From Glycomyces harbinensis (GTDB taxonomy: Bacteria > Actinomycetota > Actinomycetes > Mycobacteriales > Micromonosporaceae), in contig NZ_FNAD01000003.1 in the NCBI RefSeq assembly GCF_900101745.1, positions 186,001 through 250,000 of the forward strand: DNA of 64,000 nt, read 5' to 3'. Position 1 is the stretch's first letter, and each line of letters opens with the position of its first letter. The notes under the pieces were generated by a model. The model had not been told where the DNA came from, made no database searches, and worked only from the letters and a program-made list of their open reading frames with translations. The translations under genes and the position numbers were made by a program. This document shows, one piece after another, positions 35,692 through 44,406 of this stretch.

Positions 35692-37850
35692 CCATTGGGC
35701 TGGAGACCCGGCTGCGCGAGGTCCTGGACAAGAAGACGGTGGAGAAACTCGGCGAGGCGCTGGGGATCGACACGATCGGGGACCTCCTGGGCCACTACCC
35801 GTTCCGCTACATCGGGCAGGGCGAGCGCCCCGACCTCGGCCGCCTCACCATCGGCGAGGAGGTCACCGTCTTCGCCGAGGTCCGCGCCGCCGTCGCGAGG
35901 AAGTACCAGCCCAAGCGCCCGGGCCAGAAGGCCAGGCGCGCCGAGCGCCTCGAAGTCGTCATCGCCGACGAGGACGGCAGGACCCTGACGCTCGTCTACT
36001 TCAACCAGCCCTGGCTCAAAGAGCACCTCACCACCGGGAAGCAGGGGCTCTTCGTCGGCAAGGTCGGCCAGTTCAACGGGCGGCTCCAGCTCAACTCCCC
36101 GCAGCACTTCCTGGTCGAGGAGTGGAACGTGACCGGCGGCCTCCTCCCGGTCTACCCCGGCACCGCCGAACTGCCGTCCTGGAAGATCATGAAGGCGGTG
36201 CACACCGCCCTCGGGCTCGTGCCCGACCTCGCCGACCCGCTCCCGCGCGAGATCCGCTCCCGCCTCGGCCTCCTCGGCTACGGCGAGGCGCTGCACCGCA
36301 TCCACCGCCCCGAGTCCCACGAGGCCCTCGGCGCGGCCAGGAAGCGGCTCAAATGGCAGGAGGCCCTCGTCCTCCAGACCGTCCTGGTCCGCCGCAAGTC
36401 CGCCTCCCTCGCCGAGGCCGCCACGCCGTACGAGACCGGCGGCGCGATCCTCGACGCGTTCGACGCCCGCCTGCCCTTCGACCTCACCGCCGGGCAGCGC
36501 CAGGTCGGCGCCGAGATCGCCGACGAGATCGCCCGGGCCCACCCCATGCACCGCCTCCTCCAAGGCGACGTCGGCTCCGGCAAGACCCTCGTCGCCCTCC
36601 GAGCGATGCTCCAGGTCGTCGCCCACGGCGGCCAGGCCGCGCTCCTCGCCCCCACCGAAGTCCTCGCCGGCCAGCACCACCGGTCGATCGCCGAGATGCT
36701 CGGCGACCTCGCCCACGGCGGCGAACTCGGCGCCCCCCAGGAGGCCACCCGGGTCGCCCTGCTCACCGGCTCCGCGACCGCCGCCCAGCGCCGCACCGTC
36801 ATCGACGAGGTCAAGACCGGCGCCGCCGGGATCGTCATCGGCACCCACGCCCTCCTCTACGACGGCGTCGACTTCGCCGACCTCGGCCTGGTCGTCGTCG
36901 ACGAACAGCACCGCTTCGGCGTCGAGCAGCGGGACACCCTGCGCGCCAAGGCCAAACGACCCCCGCACACCCTCGTCATGACCGCCACGCCGATCCCGCG
37001 CACCGTCGCCATGACCGTCTACGGCGACCTGGAGACCAGCCGCCTCACCGAACTCCCCGCCGGGCGCACCCCCATCGCCACGCACGTCGTGCCCTACACC
37101 GACCAGCGGTGGATGCGGCGCGCCTGGTCCCGCCTGCGCGAAGAGGTCGAGGCCGGACGCCAGGCCTACGTCGTCTGCCCCCGCGTCGGCGACGACCAGA
37201 AGGACGGCGACGACCTCGGCGGCGCCGACGGCGACCGGCGCCCGCCCCTGGCCGTCACCGACGTCATCGAGCAGCTGCGCAGCGGCCCGCTCGAAGGCCT
37301 CACCCTCGGCCTCCTCCACGGCCGCCTCGACAGCGACGAGAAGGACCGCGTCATGCGCGCCTACGCCGCGGGCGAGATCGACGTCCTCGTCGCCACCACC
37401 GTCATCGAAGTCGGCGTGAACGTCCCCAACGCGACCGCCATGGTCGTCCTCGACGCCGAACGCTTCGGCATCTCCCAGCTCCACCAGCTGCGCGGCCGCG
37501 TCGGCCGCGGCGCCCACCCGGGCCTGTGCCTGCTCGTCAGCGAAGTCCCCGAAGGGACCTCCTCGCGTGAGCGCCTCGACGCGGTCGCCTCCACGACCGA
37601 CGGGTTCGCGCTGGCCGAACTCGACCTGGAGCAGCGCCGCGAGGGCGACGTCCTCGGCGCGGCACAGTCGGGCGTGAAATCGCACGTGAAGCTCTTGTCC
37701 CTGCTCAAGGACGCCGACATCATCGAAGCCGCCCGCGCCGAGGCCACCGCGCTCATCGACGCCGACCCCGACCTGCGCGGCGAGCCGGCGTTCGCGGCCC
37801 TCGTCGACGACCTGGCCTCCGACCGCGGGGAGTACCTGGAGAAGGGCTGA
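35688..37850 (+). CDS. recG: ATP-dependent DNA helicase RecG
   Basis: RecG reverses stalled replication forks and processes branched DNA. The 720-residue protein has the N-terminal wedge/OB domain (from about residue 50), Walker A GDVGSGKT with LLQG ahead of it, the DEQH box (VVDEQHRFGVEQR), motif III TATPIPRT, and the C-terminal helicase block (TTVIEVGVNVPNATAMVV ... QLRGRVGRG). The order DAK2-recG-rsmD-coaD is the actinobacterial standard. Confidence 0.96.
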   Translation: MTIGLETRLREVLDKKTVEKLGEALGIDTIGDLLGHYPFRYIGQGERPDLGRLTIGEEVTVFAEVRAAVARKYQPKRPGQKARRAERLEVVIADEDGRTLTLVYFNQPWLKEHLTTGKQGLFVGKVGQFNGRLQLNSPQHFLVEEWNVTGGLLPVYPGTAELPSWKIMKAVHTALGLVPDLADPLPREIRSRLGLLGYGEALHRIHRPESHEALGAARKRLKWQEALVLQTVLVRRKSASLAEAATPYETGGAILDAFDARLPFDLTAGQRQVGAEIADEIARAHPMHRLLQGDVGSGKTLVALRAMLQVVAHGGQAALLAPTEVLAGQHHRSIAEMLGDLAHGGELGAPQEATRVALLTGSATAAQRRTVIDEVKTGAAGIVIGTHALLYDGVDFADLGLVVVDEQHRFGVEQRDTLRAKAKRPPHTLVMTATPIPRTVAMTVYGDLETSRLTELPAGRTPIATHVVPYTDQRWMRRAWSRLREEVEAGRQAYVVCPRVGDDQKDGDDLGGADGDRRPPLAVTDVIEQLRSGPLEGLTLGLLHGRLDSDEKDRVMRAYAAGEIDVLVATTVIEVGVNVPNATAMVVLDAERFGISQLHQLRGRVGRGAHPGLCLLVSEVPEGTSSRERLDAVASTTDGFALAELDLEQRREGDVLGAAQSGVKSHVKLLSLLKDADIIEAARAEATALIDADPDLRGEPAFAALVDDLASDRGEYLEKG

Positions 37851-37947
37851 CCGGGCCCCGCGGCGAAGGCTTTGCGCGCGAACGCGGACCGATACCGCCG
37901 CGGCAAGGCTTCTCCCATGCTGCGGGCGCGGATTACAGTAGTGCCAA

Positions 37948-38505
37948 ATGACTAGGATCATCGCCGGCAGCCTCAAGGGCCGCCGCCTCTCCACGCCGCC
38001 GGGGGACCGCACCCGGCCCACGTCGGACCGGGTCCGCGAGGCGCTGTTCAACTCGCTCGCCCCCGGCGGCGACCTCGACGGCCTCCGCTTCGCCGACCTC
38101 TACGCCGGTTCCGGAGCGGTCGGACTGGAGGCGCTCTCCCGGGGCGCCTCGGCCGCCCTGTTCGTCGAGTCCCACGTCCTGACCGCGAAGCTCCTGCGCA
38201 AGAACATCGCCGACCTCGGCGCGGCCGGCGCCGAAGTGATCTGCGCCCCGGTCGAGAAGGCCCTCCAGAGCGAACCGGCGCTGCCCTTCGACATCGTCTT
38301 CGCCGACCCGCCCTATGCGGTCACCGACGCCGAGATCGGCGACCTCCTCGAATCGCTGGTCGCGCAGGGATGGCTCGCACCGGACGCCGACGTGGTGGTC
38401 GAACGCGGCGGCAAGGACCCGTCCGTGCCCTGGCCCGCGCAGATCGCAGAAGACCGCGTCCGCCGCTACGGCGGCACGGCACTTTGCTACGGTCACGCCC
38501 TGTGA
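37948..38505 (+). CDS. rsmD: 16S rRNA (guanine(966)-N(2))-methyltransferase RsmD
   Basis: A 185-residue SAM-dependent methyltransferase acting on 30S subunits. It has an RIIAGSLKGRRL start, an RPTSDRVREALFN segment, SAM motif I DLYAGSGAVGLEALSRGA, and the catalytic DPPY (FADPPYAV). Its stop overlaps the coaD GTG. Confidence 0.95.
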   Translation: MTRIIAGSLKGRRLSTPPGDRTRPTSDRVREALFNSLAPGGDLDGLRFADLYAGSGAVGLEALSRGASAALFVESHVLTAKLLRKNIADLGAAGAEVICAPVEKALQSEPALPFDIVFADPPYAVTDAEIGDLLESLVAQGWLAPDADVVVERGGKDPSVPWPAQIAEDRVRRYGGTALCYGHAL

Positions 38506-38993
38506 AACCTGAAGCCCGAATCGCCGTCTGCCCAGGGTCATTCGATCCGGTGACGTACGGTCATCTCGACATCTTCGGACGCGCCGCCCAGCTGTACGAT
38601 GAGGTGTGGGTCGCGGTCTTCCACAACGCTTCCAAGAAGGCGCTGTTCAGCGTCGAGGAACGGGTGGAACTCCTCGGCGAGACCACCGTGGACATGCCGA
38701 ACGTGCGTATCGCGTCCTTCCAAGGCCTGACCGTCGACTTCTGCCAGAAGCACGGCGCCGGTGTCATCGTCAGGGGCGTCCGTGCGGCCTCGGACTTTGA
38801 CTACGAACTGCAGATGGCCCAGATGAACTACGGAATGGGAGGCATCGAGACGGTGTTCATCCCGACCAACCCCTTGTACTCCTTCCTGTCCTCTTCGATG
38901 GTCAAGGACGTGGCGAAATGGGGCGGCGACATCTCGCCCCATGTGCCTGAAATCGTCCAATCCCGACTGATTGAGCGTTTGCGGCAGGATTAG
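38502..38993 (+). CDS. coaD: Phosphopantetheine adenylyltransferase
   Basis: CoaD carries out the penultimate step of coenzyme A synthesis. The 163-residue protein has the nucleotidyltransferase motif GSFDPVTYGHLDI, GVRAASDFDYELQMAQMN, and the C-terminal ISSS-like SFLSSSMVKDVA. GTG 38502 overlaps the rsmD stop and yields the normal length; the longer upstream frame is not homologous. Confidence 0.96.
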   Translation: MKPEARIAVCPGSFDPVTYGHLDIFGRAAQLYDEVWVAVFHNASKKALFSVEERVELLGETTVDMPNVRIASFQGLTVDFCQKHGAGVIVRGVRAASDFDYELQMAQMNYGMGGIETVFIPTNPLYSFLSSSMVKDVAKWGGDISPHVPEIVQSRLIERLRQD

Positions 38994-39020
38994 CCACGTT
39001 TCCAACCCTCATCCGGGACA

Positions 39021-39569
39021 ATGTCCCCTATGAATGACATCGACGGGAGCAAATCGGTGGGTGCGCTCGACCGGATAGAAGAGATCATCGCCTACGTGGA
39101 GCAGGCCAAGGCCGTGCCCATGTCCCGCGCCTGCAAAGTGGACCGGGCCGAGATGATCGCCATGCTCGAAGAGCTCCAGAACGAACTCCCCGGAGACCTG
39201 CGCCGCGCGGAGGCCATGCTCCAGGAGCGCGACAAGATCATCGACGCCGGCGAACGCGAGGCCGAGCGCATCATCACCGAGGGCGAGACCGAGCACGCGC
39301 GCCTGGTCTCGCGGCACGAGATCACCGTCTCGGCCGAGCACGAGGGCAACCGCATCGTCGGCGAGGCCCGCGGCGAGGCCCAGCGCCTGCGCGACGAGGT
39401 GGACGAGTACGTCGACACGACGCTCGCGAACTTCGAGCAGTTCCTGCACCGGGCCCTCTCGGGCGTCGAGCGCGGACGCGACAAGATGCACACCCTCCGG
39501 GAGATCGGCACCTTCGCGCCCTCGCAGCAGGAGCAGTTCGAGGACGAGAAGCCACTCCCGCAGCTTTAG
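39021..39569 (+). CDS. sepIVA: SepIVA-like (DivIVA-related) coiled-coil division protein
   Basis: A 182-residue, highly charged, almost wholly helical protein (DRIEEIIAYVEQAKAVPMSRACKVDR at the start, written here in parts: IEEIIAYVEQAK, VPMSRACKVDR). A long coiled coil covers about residues 40-150. Position between coaD and DUF177/rpmF/rnc matches mycobacterial SepIVA, a septal regulator. ATG 39021 or 39030 could be the start; neither has a clear ribosome site. The last codons (CCG CAG CTT TAG) are the founder of a 32-bp tandem repeat that runs past the stop. Confidence 0.85.
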   Translation: MSPMNDIDGSKSVGALDRIEEIIAYVEQAKAVPMSRACKVDRAEMIAMLEELQNELPGDLRRAEAMLQERDKIIDAGEREAERIITEGETEHARLVSRHEITVSAEHEGNRIVGEARGEAQRLRDEVDEYVDTTLANFEQFLHRALSGVERGRDKMHTLREIGTFAPSQQEQFEDEKPLPQL

Positions 39570-39670
39570 CGGAGGGAGCATGGGCTCAGTCGCAGCTTTA
39601 GCTGAGGGAGCATGGGCTCTGCCGCAGCTGTAGCGGAGGGAGCGCGGGCCCGGTCGCAGATCTAGCGGGC
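39559..39670 (+). repeat. 32-bp tandem repeat spanning the sepIVA stop codon
   Basis: Units starting CGCAGCTTTAGC occur at 39559, 39591, 39623 and 39655, exactly 32 bp apart. The first three also share a GGAGGGAGC block, and the fourth is degenerate. The first unit includes the final sepIVA codons and TAG, so the array copied the gene end. There are no unique spacers, so it is not a CRISPR array. Confidence 0.9.
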
Positions 39671-39824
39671 GCGGACCGGGAGATGGCGGTCCACCCGCCC
39701 AGGGCGGGCAAGCCGTGCTCCCCGCCGAAACTCCCACCCGGGTCCGACATCCCCGCGCCGGTTCCGGCCGCCGTGTCGGCGAAATCACGTCGGCGCGGCG
39801 CTCGGACTCGGGCCGCGACCTGGG
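39671..39824. other. Remainder of the sepIVA-DUF177 spacer
   Basis: No gene is supportable here. The stretch contains one dispersed repeat (39689-39750) and leads into the DUF177 promoter. Confidence 0.5.
39689..39750 (+). repeat. Dispersed intergenic repeat, subtype II (copy 2)
   Basis: Begins near TCCACCCGCCCAGGGCGGG and ends CTCCCACCCGGGTCCGACAT. It matches the copies at 29453-29520 (opposite strand) and 52578-52643, and lies in the sepIVA-DUF177 spacer. Confidence 0.78.
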
Positions 39825-39854
39825 TTGGAGCCGCCACCAGTGCTGATGTAGCAT
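39825..39854 (+). promoter_or_regulatory. Promoter of the DUF177-rpmF-rnc unit
   Basis: TTGGAG (39825-39830) and TAGCAT (39849-39854) with an 18-base spacer lie about 55 bases before ATG 39910. This is one of the better -35/-10 matches in the window. Confidence 0.55.
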
Positions 39855-39909
39855 TACCGGTCGGCCTCGATCGAGGCGCATCTCCCTATCGAAGGACCGC
39901 AGTACACCC

Positions 39910-40482
39910 ATGACGAAAGCCGCACTGGATCCCGCCGCGCCGCTGGTGTTCGACACCGCGGAGCTGGGGCGCAGCTCGGGTACGACCATGCACATCGAGC
40001 GCGGCGTCCCCGCGCCCGACGCGTTCGGTCTCGCATCGGTGTACGCCGTCCCCGCCTCCTCCAACGTCGACCTCGACCTCGACCTGACCGCGGTCAGCGA
40101 AGGCGTCCTCGTCGACGGCGAGGTCGAAGCGGTCGCCGAGGGCGAGTGTGCGAGGTGCCTCGCACCCGTGCAGGACACCCTCAGGGTCCAGGTGCAGGAG
40201 CTGTACGCTTATGAAGGCTCCGTCACCGAAGCGACCACCGACGCCGATGAGATCATGCGGCTCGATGGGGATCTGCTCGATCTGGAGCCCGCGGTTCGGG
40301 ACGCGCTGGTACTGGCAATGCCGGTCACGCCGCTGTGCCGACCCGACTGCCCGGGGCTGTGCGCCGAATGCGGCGTCCCCTGGGACGAACTGCCCGACGA
40401 CCACGTTCACGAGACCGTGGACCCCCGTTGGGCGGGCTTGGACAAGCTTCGGCTCGCCGACTCCGATGGCGAATCGAAATAG
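39910..40482 (+). CDS. DUF177 (YceD-like) ribosome-biogenesis protein
   Basis: A 190-residue protein with the conserved cysteine pairs of DUF177 (ECARC near residue 80; LCRPDCPGLCAECG near 145), a likely zinc site. YceD affects 23S rRNA accumulation in E. coli. The gene almost always precedes rpmF, as here (26-base gap). Confidence 0.93.
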   Translation: MTKAALDPAAPLVFDTAELGRSSGTTMHIERGVPAPDAFGLASVYAVPASSNVDLDLDLTAVSEGVLVDGEVEAVAEGECARCLAPVQDTLRVQVQELYAYEGSVTEATTDADEIMRLDGDLLDLEPAVRDALVLAMPVTPLCRPDCPGLCAECGVPWDELPDDHVHETVDPRWAGLDKLRLADSDGESK

Positions 40483-40508
40483 CACGCGTATAGGTATGGA
40501 GTTCTGAA

Positions 40509-40682
40509 GTGGCTGTTCCGAAGCGTCGTATGTCGCGCAGCAACACCCGGCACCGTCGGTCGCAGTGGAAGGCTGCGCCGATCCAGCTGGTCGAGTGCCC
40601 GCAGTGCCACGCCAAGAAGCGCGGCCACCAGGTCTGCGAGGTGTGCGGCACGTACAGGGGCCGTCAGGTCCTCGAGGCCTAA
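40509..40682 (+). CDS. rpmF: 50S ribosomal protein L32
   Basis: A 57-residue ribosomal protein read directly from GTG 40509 to TAA 40680-40682. It begins [20 protein letters not shown] and carries a four-cysteine zinc ribbon (CPQC ... CEVC). It is short and easily missed, but DUF177 upstream and rnc 12 bases downstream confirm it. Confidence 0.96.
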   Translation: MAVPKRRMSRSNTRHRRSQWKAAPIQLVECPQCHAKKRGHQVCEVCGTYRGRQVLEA

Positions 40683-40694
40683 GTCCTCCCTCTC

Positions 40695-41411
40695 ATGGGC
40701 GACAAGGCTGTACAACATTTCGAAGCGGTGTTCGGGGTCAGGGATATCGACCCCGAACTGCTGCGTCTCGCCCTGACCCACCGGTCGTACGCGTACGAGC
40801 ACGGCGGACTGCCCACCAATGAGCGCCTGGAGTTCCTCGGGGACTCCGTGCTCAGCCTGGTGATCACCACCGCGCTCTACCGCAACCACCCGGACCTGCC
40901 CGAAGGGCAGCTCGCGCGCCTGCGCGCGTCCGTGGTGAACATGAAGGCGCTGGCCGGTGTGGCGCGCCGCATGGGCGCGGGCGGCATCGGCCCGCACCTC
41001 CTGCTCGGCAAGGGCGAGGAGAGCTCGGGCGGGCGCGGCAAGAACTCGATCCTGGCCGACGCCGTCGAGGCGCTGCTGGGCGCCGTCTACCTCCAATACG
41101 GGGTGGAGATCGCCAAGCGCGTGGTCCACTCGTTCTTCGACTCGCTCATGGAGGCCGCCGCCGGGCAGGGCGCGGCCCTGGACTGGAAGACCAGTCTCCA
41201 GGAGTTGACGGCCGACTCCGGTCTCGGTGTGCCCGAGTACCGGATCACCGAGTCCGGGCCCGACCACGCCAAGCAGTTCACGGCCTGGGCCGTGGTGGCC
41301 GGCGAGGAGTTCGGCGAGGGCTCCGGCGGTTCCAAGAAGGACGCCGAGCAGATCGCCGCGCAACTCGCCTGGCAAGTGTTGTCCGATCGCCTTGGCGTCA
41401 AACAGCGGTGA
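40695..41411 (+). CDS. rnc: Ribonuclease III
   Basis: RNase III cuts double-stranded RNA in rRNA processing and antisense regulation. The 238-residue protein has the signature [12 protein letters not shown] (residues 42-53) with the catalytic Glu/Asp set, and a second acidic site in [19 protein letters not shown]-terminal dsRNA-binding domain starts at about residue 155 ([16 protein letters not shown] ... [14 protein letters not shown]). Confidence 0.96.
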   Translation: MGDKAVQHFEAVFGVRDIDPELLRLALTHRSYAYEHGGLPTNERLEFLGDSVLSLVITTALYRNHPDLPEGQLARLRASVVNMKALAGVARRMGAGGIGPHLLLGKGEESSGGRGKNSILADAVEALLGAVYLQYGVEIAKRVVHSFFDSLMEAAAGQGAALDWKTSLQELTADSGLGVPEYRITESGPDHAKQFTAWAVVAGEEFGEGSGGSKKDAEQIAAQLAWQVLSDRLGVKQR

Positions 41412-41470
41412 CGATTCACTGATACTTCGCAAGGGGCGGGGGCCGGAGATCCGGTTCCCGCCCTACGCGT

Positions 41471-41541
41471 ATACCGTCCCTATCCCCCACCCACCCGGGG
41501 GAAAGGTAGTCTCCACTCTCCCGCGCGGGTCCGACAAGAAC
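41471..41541 (+). repeat. Dispersed intergenic repeat, subtype I (copy 1)
   Basis: Contains CCCCCACCCACCCGGGGGA and ends CCGCGCGGGTCCGACAAGA. It is nearly identical to 61015-61083, and lies between the convergent rnc and mutM genes. Confidence 0.82.
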
Positions 41542-41598
41542 CCGCCTCCGCGGCCGCGGTGTCACCCGAAAGCGGGACGCCGCCCCGGTGCGACCGAG

Positions 41599-42429
41599 TC
41601 AGCGCTGGCACTTGGGGCAGTAGTGGGCCGAGCGGTCGCCGATGACCTCGCGCAGGATCGCGGTGCCGCAGCGCTTGCACGGCTGGCCCGCGCGGCCGTA
41701 GACCGCCAGTTCCCTCGCGAAGTACCCGGCCTCGCCGCGCGCGTCCACGTACAGCTCGTCGAACGACGTCCCGCCCACCGCCAGCGACTCGGTCAGCACG
41801 TCCTTGACGTGCCCCAGCAGCTCCAGGGCCTTGCGCCGCGACAGCGAGTCGCCGCTGCGCCGGCCGCGCAGGCGTGAGCGCCACAGCGCCTCGTCGGCGT
41901 AGATGTTCCCGACCCCGCTGATCCATCCCTGGTCCAGCAGGGCCTTCTTGACCTCGATGCGGCGCCGCAGCAGCCGCGTGGCGCTCAGGGCCGCGTCGAA
42001 CTCGGGCTCGAACACGTCCGGCGCGATGTGCCCCATCGTCTTGGGCACCGCGCCGTCCAGATCGGCCAGCTCCCAGTACCCGAAGGTCCGCTGGTCGATG
42101 AACCACAGCTCGCGGTCGTCGGTGAAGCGCATCCGCCCCCGCAGGTGCCGGTGCGCCTCGCGGCCGTCGGTGACGACGTGCAGCTGCCCGCTCATCCCCA
42201 GGTGGCAGATGAGCGCGCGGCCGTCGTCGAGGCCGAGCCACATGAACTTGCCCCGGCGCCCTGAGCCGGTGACCTGGAGCCCCGCGAGGCTCCGCTGGAA
42301 ATCGGCGATGCCGGGGACGTGGCGGCGCACGGTCCTCGGGTTGTAGACCTCGACGGCGCTGATGCGTCCGCCGCGGAAGGCCGCGTCGACCCCGCGGCGG
42401 ACCGTCTCGACTTCGGGAAGCTCTGGCAC
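41599..42429 (-). CDS. mutM: Formamidopyrimidine-DNA glycosylase
   Basis: MutM removes 8-oxoguanine and formamidopyrimidines with N-glycosylase and AP-lyase activity. The 276-residue protein starts PELPEVETVRRGVD (catalytic Pro2 and Glu3 after Met removal) and has the helix-two-turn-helix region (WISGVGNIYADEALW). It ends in a zinc finger (CKRCG ... CPKCQR). It starts at GTG 42429. It converges on rnc, whereas in many actinobacteria the two are co-directional. Confidence 0.96.
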   Translation of the reverse strand: MPELPEVETVRRGVDAAFRGGRISAVEVYNPRTVRRHVPGIADFQRSLAGLQVTGSGRRGKFMWLGLDDGRALICHLGMSGQLHVVTDGREAHRHLRGRMRFTDDRELWFIDQRTFGYWELADLDGAVPKTMGHIAPDVFEPEFDAALSATRLLRRRIEVKKALLDQGWISGVGNIYADEALWRSRLRGRRSGDSLSRRKALELLGHVKDVLTESLAVGGTSFDELYVDARGEAGYFARELAVYGRAGQPCKRCGTAILREVIGDRSAHYCPKCQR

Positions 42430-42493
42430 GTTTCAAGTATGCCCAGGGGTCGGCCGGGCGCCTCCGCGGCCCGTCGGGACGCCCGGCCGCCCG

Positions 42494-43135
42494 CTAGCTC
42501 AGTTGCGGGTGCTTCTCCCTGACCGTGTCGATGCCGTAGTTGATCGCGAAGGCGATGGCCGCGAGCCGCGAGTTCACGCCGAGCTTGCCGAGCACGTTCT
42601 GCACGTGGGAGCGCACGGTGGAGACCGAGACGCCCATCTGGTCGGCCATGTGGCTGGTCGGCTCGCCGCGCACGATGCGGCGCAGCACGTCGTCCTCTCT
42701 GGGGGTCAGGTGATGTGCGAGTTCGAGTGCGTCGTCGTCGCCCAGGAGCGGCGCGGGCTGGAGCGCCGCCCGCAGCAGCTGCGGATCGTAGTAGGGCGGG
42801 CTCGTGAGCCCGCGGTCGATGGCGTGCAGCAGCTCGCCGGGCATGATGTGGGTGTTGGCTATCCCCGCTGCCGAGACCGAGACGGCCTTGCGCAGGACCG
42901 ACCCGTCGTCGCGGTCGGTGATGAGGAAGACCGGACGTTTGCAGTCGGTCAGGACCCGGTTGCGGGACACCGCTTCGAGGGCTACCAGGCAGCAGTCGAT
43001 CTGCGCATCCGCCGACACGAGCGCCCGGGCGCTCCTCGCCTCGACTGGGATGTCACCGCGTCGGTGGAGCAGGGGTCGAATGCTGGCGGAGAAGACCTGA
43101 TTCGGGTCGTACAGCATGACACGCACGGTTGGCAC
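42494..43135 (-). CDS. LuxR-family regulator with degenerate receiver domain
   Basis: A 213-residue NarL-like protein. The C-terminal GerE/LuxR domain is clear (LTPREDDVLRRIVRGEPTSHMA, split: LTPREDDVLRRIV; VSVSTVRSHVQNVLGKLGV). The N-terminal half has the receiver fold (VRVMLYDPNQVFSASI) but lacks a phospho-acceptor: CCLVALEAVS occupies the usual VLDLxMP position. Control is therefore probably not by Asp phosphorylation. GTG 43135 has AAGGATGAG upstream. No cognate kinase is adjacent. Confidence 0.88.
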   Translation of the reverse strand: MPTVRVMLYDPNQVFSASIRPLLHRRGDIPVEARSARALVSADAQIDCCLVALEAVSRNRVLTDCKRPVFLITDRDDGSVLRKAVSVSAAGIANTHIMPGELLHAIDRGLTSPPYYDPQLLRAALQPAPLLGDDDALELAHHLTPREDDVLRRIVRGEPTSHMADQMGVSVSTVRSHVQNVLGKLGVNSRLAAIAFAINYGIDTVREKHPQLS

Positions 43136-43315
43136 CTCATCCTTCAGGTTTTTCGCGCCTCCCCAGATGCGCGCCCGTTCAGGCGGCCAACCCAGCATGA
43201 CTGTTGGTAATCGTTCAGTCCAGCGTTGAGTCGGATGGACGACAGTAAGAGGTCTGCGCCGGGTCTGCCTGCGATAATGCTGGGCCCCTGAAGGATCGGA
43301 CCCTGCCGCCCGGTG

Positions 43316-44056
43316 TCAGCCGAAGGCCTGGACCCAGTAGATGGTGCCGTTGCGGTCCGCCGCTCCCACGCCGATGTCGTCGTAGTCGCAGTTGAGGATG
43401 TTCGCGCGGTGCCCCTCGGAGTCCATCCACCCCTGCATGACCGACTCCGCGTCGGGGTAGCCGGCGGCGATGTTCTCGCCGACGCCGCCGTCGTAGCCCT
43501 GCGCGTTCGCGCGGTCGGTGGGGCTGCGCCCGTCCTGGGACTCGTGGCTGAAGTAGTCGTTCGCGGCCATGTCCTCGGCGTGGAGCAGCGCGGCGGTGTC
43601 GAGGCGCGAATCCCGCTCCAGCGCACCGCAGCCGTTCTCGGCGCGGCGGTCGTTGACGAGGTCGAACACGGCCGCCTCGGCGTCGGCGTGCGCTGACCCG
43701 CCCCCGCCCGAGTCCCCGCCGCCGCTCCCGCCGTCGTCGCCCCCGCCCTCGTCCTCTTCGGCCGCTTCGGTGGTCTCCTCGGCGGCCTCGGTCGTCGGGG
43801 CCTCCTCGGCGTCCTGCGCGCGGATCTCGGCCTCGTCCAGGAGCAGTTCGGGGAGGACCGGCTCCGTGGCGCTGTCGCGCACGGACTCGGGAGTCGTGGC
43901 GCCCTCGGTGGAGGCGGCGTTCCCCTCGAGTGGCGAATCGAGCGCCCACAGTGAGGTCGCCGCGGTCGCGAGGACGGAGGTCGCCAGGATCGCCAGAAAG
44001 ATCCGGCGCCGAGTCTCGGCGAAGTCGCGGTGGTGCCCGCCCTGGAGTCGTCGCAT
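43316..44056 (-). CDS. Secreted CAP/SCP-domain protein
   Basis: A 246-residue exported protein. It has an N-terminal signal or anchor (about residues 18-40), an acidic Glu/Thr/Gly/Ser-rich linker (to about 125) and a CAP domain. The CAP motifs are VFDLVNDRRAENGCGAL, HAEDMAANDYFSHESQDG, GVGENIAAG, and GHRANILNCDYDDIGVG. Bacterial CAP proteins of this type are common in actinobacterial secretomes; their biochemical role is unsettled. It is divergent from the small coiled-coil gene over 350 bases. Confidence 0.92.
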   Translation of the reverse strand: MRRLQGGHHRDFAETRRRIFLAILATSVLATAATSLWALDSPLEGNAASTEGATTPESVRDSATEPVLPELLLDEAEIRAQDAEEAPTTEAAEETTEAAEEDEGGGDDGGSGGGDSGGGGSAHADAEAAVFDLVNDRRAENGCGALERDSRLDTAALLHAEDMAANDYFSHESQDGRSPTDRANAQGYDGGVGENIAAGYPDAESVMQGWMDSEGHRANILNCDYDDIGVGAADRNGTIYWVQAFG

Positions 44057-44406
44057 GGAGGTACAGCCTCATCACGTGGGGTTACGTGTGGAATGTTCGG
44101 ATTTTCCGCGGACATTATCAGGTCCAGGCGCGGTTTGCACGGTCCGATCGGCCGCTTCGGGCGTGACGCACCCCCCGCAGGTGTGACCCCCGTCGAATCC
44201 GGTGCGCAAAGCATGTGCAAAGCTTGACGAGAACCGCCGATCAGGCGGATGATGTTGAGAGACGGCCAGTGTTCACGAGCCGTGCTCCACTGGTCCGGCG
44301 AGGGGCAATCGGCCCCGGCGGCTAAAAAAATTCACTCAGCAGAATGCGACGTTTTTCATGGTGCGTACGCCAACGCCACCAGACGACGTGATCGCAAGGA
44401 GAAACC
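44057..44406. promoter_or_regulatory. 350-base divergent spacer with repeated GTGCAAAG elements
   Basis: No gene is supportable here. Two tandem 11-bp elements, TGCGCAAAGCA (44203-44213) and TGTGCAAAGCT (44214-44224), abut exactly. A third GTGCAAA lies inverted at 44133-44139. An inverted CACGT...ACGTG pair (44073-44077 and 44084-44088) sits just upstream of the CAP-protein gene. These look like regulator sites for either flanking gene. Confidence 0.4.

Noticed and set aside
39559..39670. Regular 32-bp repetition that could be taken for a CRISPR array.
   Set aside because: The units are contiguous with no unique spacers, the first lies within a gene, and no cas genes are near.
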